A stretch of 64,000 nucleotides of DNA. Origin: Erysipelotrichaceae bacterium (GTDB lineage Bacteria > Bacillota_I > Bacilli_A > Erysipelotrichales > Erysipelotrichaceae). The stretch is taken from the NCBI GenBank assembly GCA_017428765.1, contig JAFRQF010000026.1, forward strand, positions 62,001 to 126,000. The letters run 5' to 3'. This document shows, piece after piece, positions 63,564-64,000 of the stretch (positions are counted from its first letter, which is position 1; the number at the start of each line of letters is the position of its first letter). The notes under the pieces were generated by a model. That model saw only the letters and a program-made list of their open reading frames with translations, made no database searches and was not told the DNA's origin. Made by a program: the position numbers and the translations under genes.

Positions 63564-63621
63564 TGTGAAATCTTTGTGAAATATTTACATTATCTGAAAA
63601 TAATTATCAGAATATGTAAAT
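63564..63621. repeat. TTCACA direct repeat and A/T-rich inverted repeat after the ABC exporter gene
   Basis: On the minus strand two TTCACA hexamers are spaced by five bases (63564-63569 and 63575-63580), the format of PhoP-type boxes. Next to them is an imperfect inverted repeat of 15-base arms with two changes (63583-63597 and 63607-63621) around a 9-base centre. It sits five bases after the exporter stop. No promoter or gene clearly depends on it, so its role is open. The rest of the 167-base gap to tRNA-Arg holds only the terminator and the tRNA promoter. Confidence 0.4.
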
Positions 63622-63626
63622 TATTT

Positions 63627-64000
63627 TCATTCTTTCCCCGTTTCCATCGAGATGACTTTGCGGAACTGCGTCTCATACAGCTGCTTGTAAACACCGTTCA
63701 TGGCGATCAGTTCCTCATGTTTGCCCTCTTCCACGATCTTTCCGCCGGAAATGACCAGGATCTTGTCTGCCTGCAGGATCGTTGAAAGTCTGTGAGCGAT
63801 GACGATCGAGGTCCTTCCCTTCATGAGCACATCCAATGCGTTCTGTATCGAAGATTCGGAGATCGAATCCAGCGCAGACGTCGCTTCATCGAGTATCAGG
63901 ATCTTGGGATCCTTCAATATGACTCTGGCAATGGAAAGACGCTGTTTCTCACCGCCGGAAAGTTTCAGGCCGCGGTTGCCGACCTGCGTATCATAGCCAT
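63627..64000 (-). CDS. ABC exporter, ATPase end (partial, 5' end off window)
   Basis: C-terminal part of an ABC transporter ATPase domain; the frame is open to the right edge, about 123 residues. Visible are the Q/D-region [10 protein letters not shown], signature [14 protein letters not shown], Walker [14 protein letters not shown] and the H-loop VIAHRLST. This is the MsbA/LmrA-like exporter class with an attached membrane domain in the missing part. It ends [11 protein letters not shown]. Confidence 0.88.
   Translation of the reverse strand, partial: GYDTQVGNRGLKLSGGEKQRLSIARVILKDPKILILDEATSALDSISESSIQNALDVLMKGRTSIVIAHRLSTILQADKILVISGGKIVEEGKHEELIAMNGVYKQLYETQFRKVISMETGKE

Overview
The window reads as a gene-dense, moderate-GC chromosomal segment of a low-GC Gram-positive bacterium (Bacillota), most likely from the Erysipelotrichia or a close neighbour. 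The evidence is the Firmicute-type primosome pair DnaB/DnaI, an RNA polymerase delta subunit, ribosomal protein L27 with a cleavable N-terminal extension next to its protease Prp, RNase J, an ECF-transporter/truA cluster, CIRCE/HrcA heat-shock control and a full-length FtsW. Almost everything is core housekeeping. I see no prophage, insertion sequence, CRISPR array or rRNA. The taxonomic call is inference from gene content and needs a marker-gene tree.

Layout. 1-3.9 kb: Fe3+/phosphonate-type ABC uptake operon (permease cut by the left edge) with a candidate catabolite-repression site in its promoter. 3.9-6.3 kb: rplU-prp-rpmA-obgE with a structured rplU leader. 6.3-12.2 kb: dnaE, a two-component system and a tRNA methyltransferase in one run. 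12.2-14.9 kb: copper module (CsoR-type operator, CopA ATPase carrying a C-terminal CopZ-like domain with its own internal start site, CsoR). 14.9-24.7 kb: ispG, a WYL regulator, a lipoprotein/permease/deacetylase operon beside a Crp-family regulator and its box, threonine aldolase, an S66 peptidase and a GH13 glucosidase. 24.7-32.7 kb: a small-protein candidate, a cold-shock protein, and the hrcA-grpE-dnaK-dnaJ-clpB heat-shock cluster with three CIRCE elements. 32.7-37.3 kb: coaD, rsmD, ftsW, def, rnj. 37.3-45.3 kb: a replication/repair run (ZnuA-like lipoprotein, polA, mutM, coaE, dnaB, dnaI, pfkA). 45.3-50.6 kb: trmB, M24 peptidase, pnp, and a FemX-like ligase followed after one base by tRNA-Thr. 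50.6-57.5 kb: truA-ecfT-ecfA2-ecfA1, a DUF1893 protein, fba, ispF, a HAD phosphatase, rpoE, a DUF1934 protein. 57.6-64 kb: murD-murI, PHP phosphoesterase, rubrerythrin, an acyltransferase/membrane protein pair, tRNA-Arg, and an ABC exporter cut by the right edge.

The most unusual feature is how genes start. Ten genes without a Shine-Dalgarno sequence have a -10 hexamer (TATAAT in eight, counting dnaE; TAAAAT or TAGAAT in the other two) exactly six bases before the start codon. Four more have it at seven or eight bases. That is the spacing expected if transcription starts on, or within a base or two of, the start codon, so I infer that leaderless mRNAs are common here. Operon-internal genes and many abundant proteins keep normal Shine-Dalgarno sequences. 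In five places an intrinsic terminator runs almost directly into such a promoter, giving very compact punctuation between genes.

How the genes work together: translation and ribosome maturation (rplU, prp, rpmA, obgE, def, truA, trmB, rsmD, two tRNAs), replication and repair (dnaE, polA, mutM, dnaB, dnaI), cell wall (ftsW, murD, murI, FemX-like, deacetylase, S66 peptidase), protein quality control, RNA decay (pnp, rnj), glycolysis (pfkA, fba) and the MEP isoprenoid pathway (ispG, ispF). The accessory parts are copper homeostasis, two ABC uptake systems and the acyltransferase pair.
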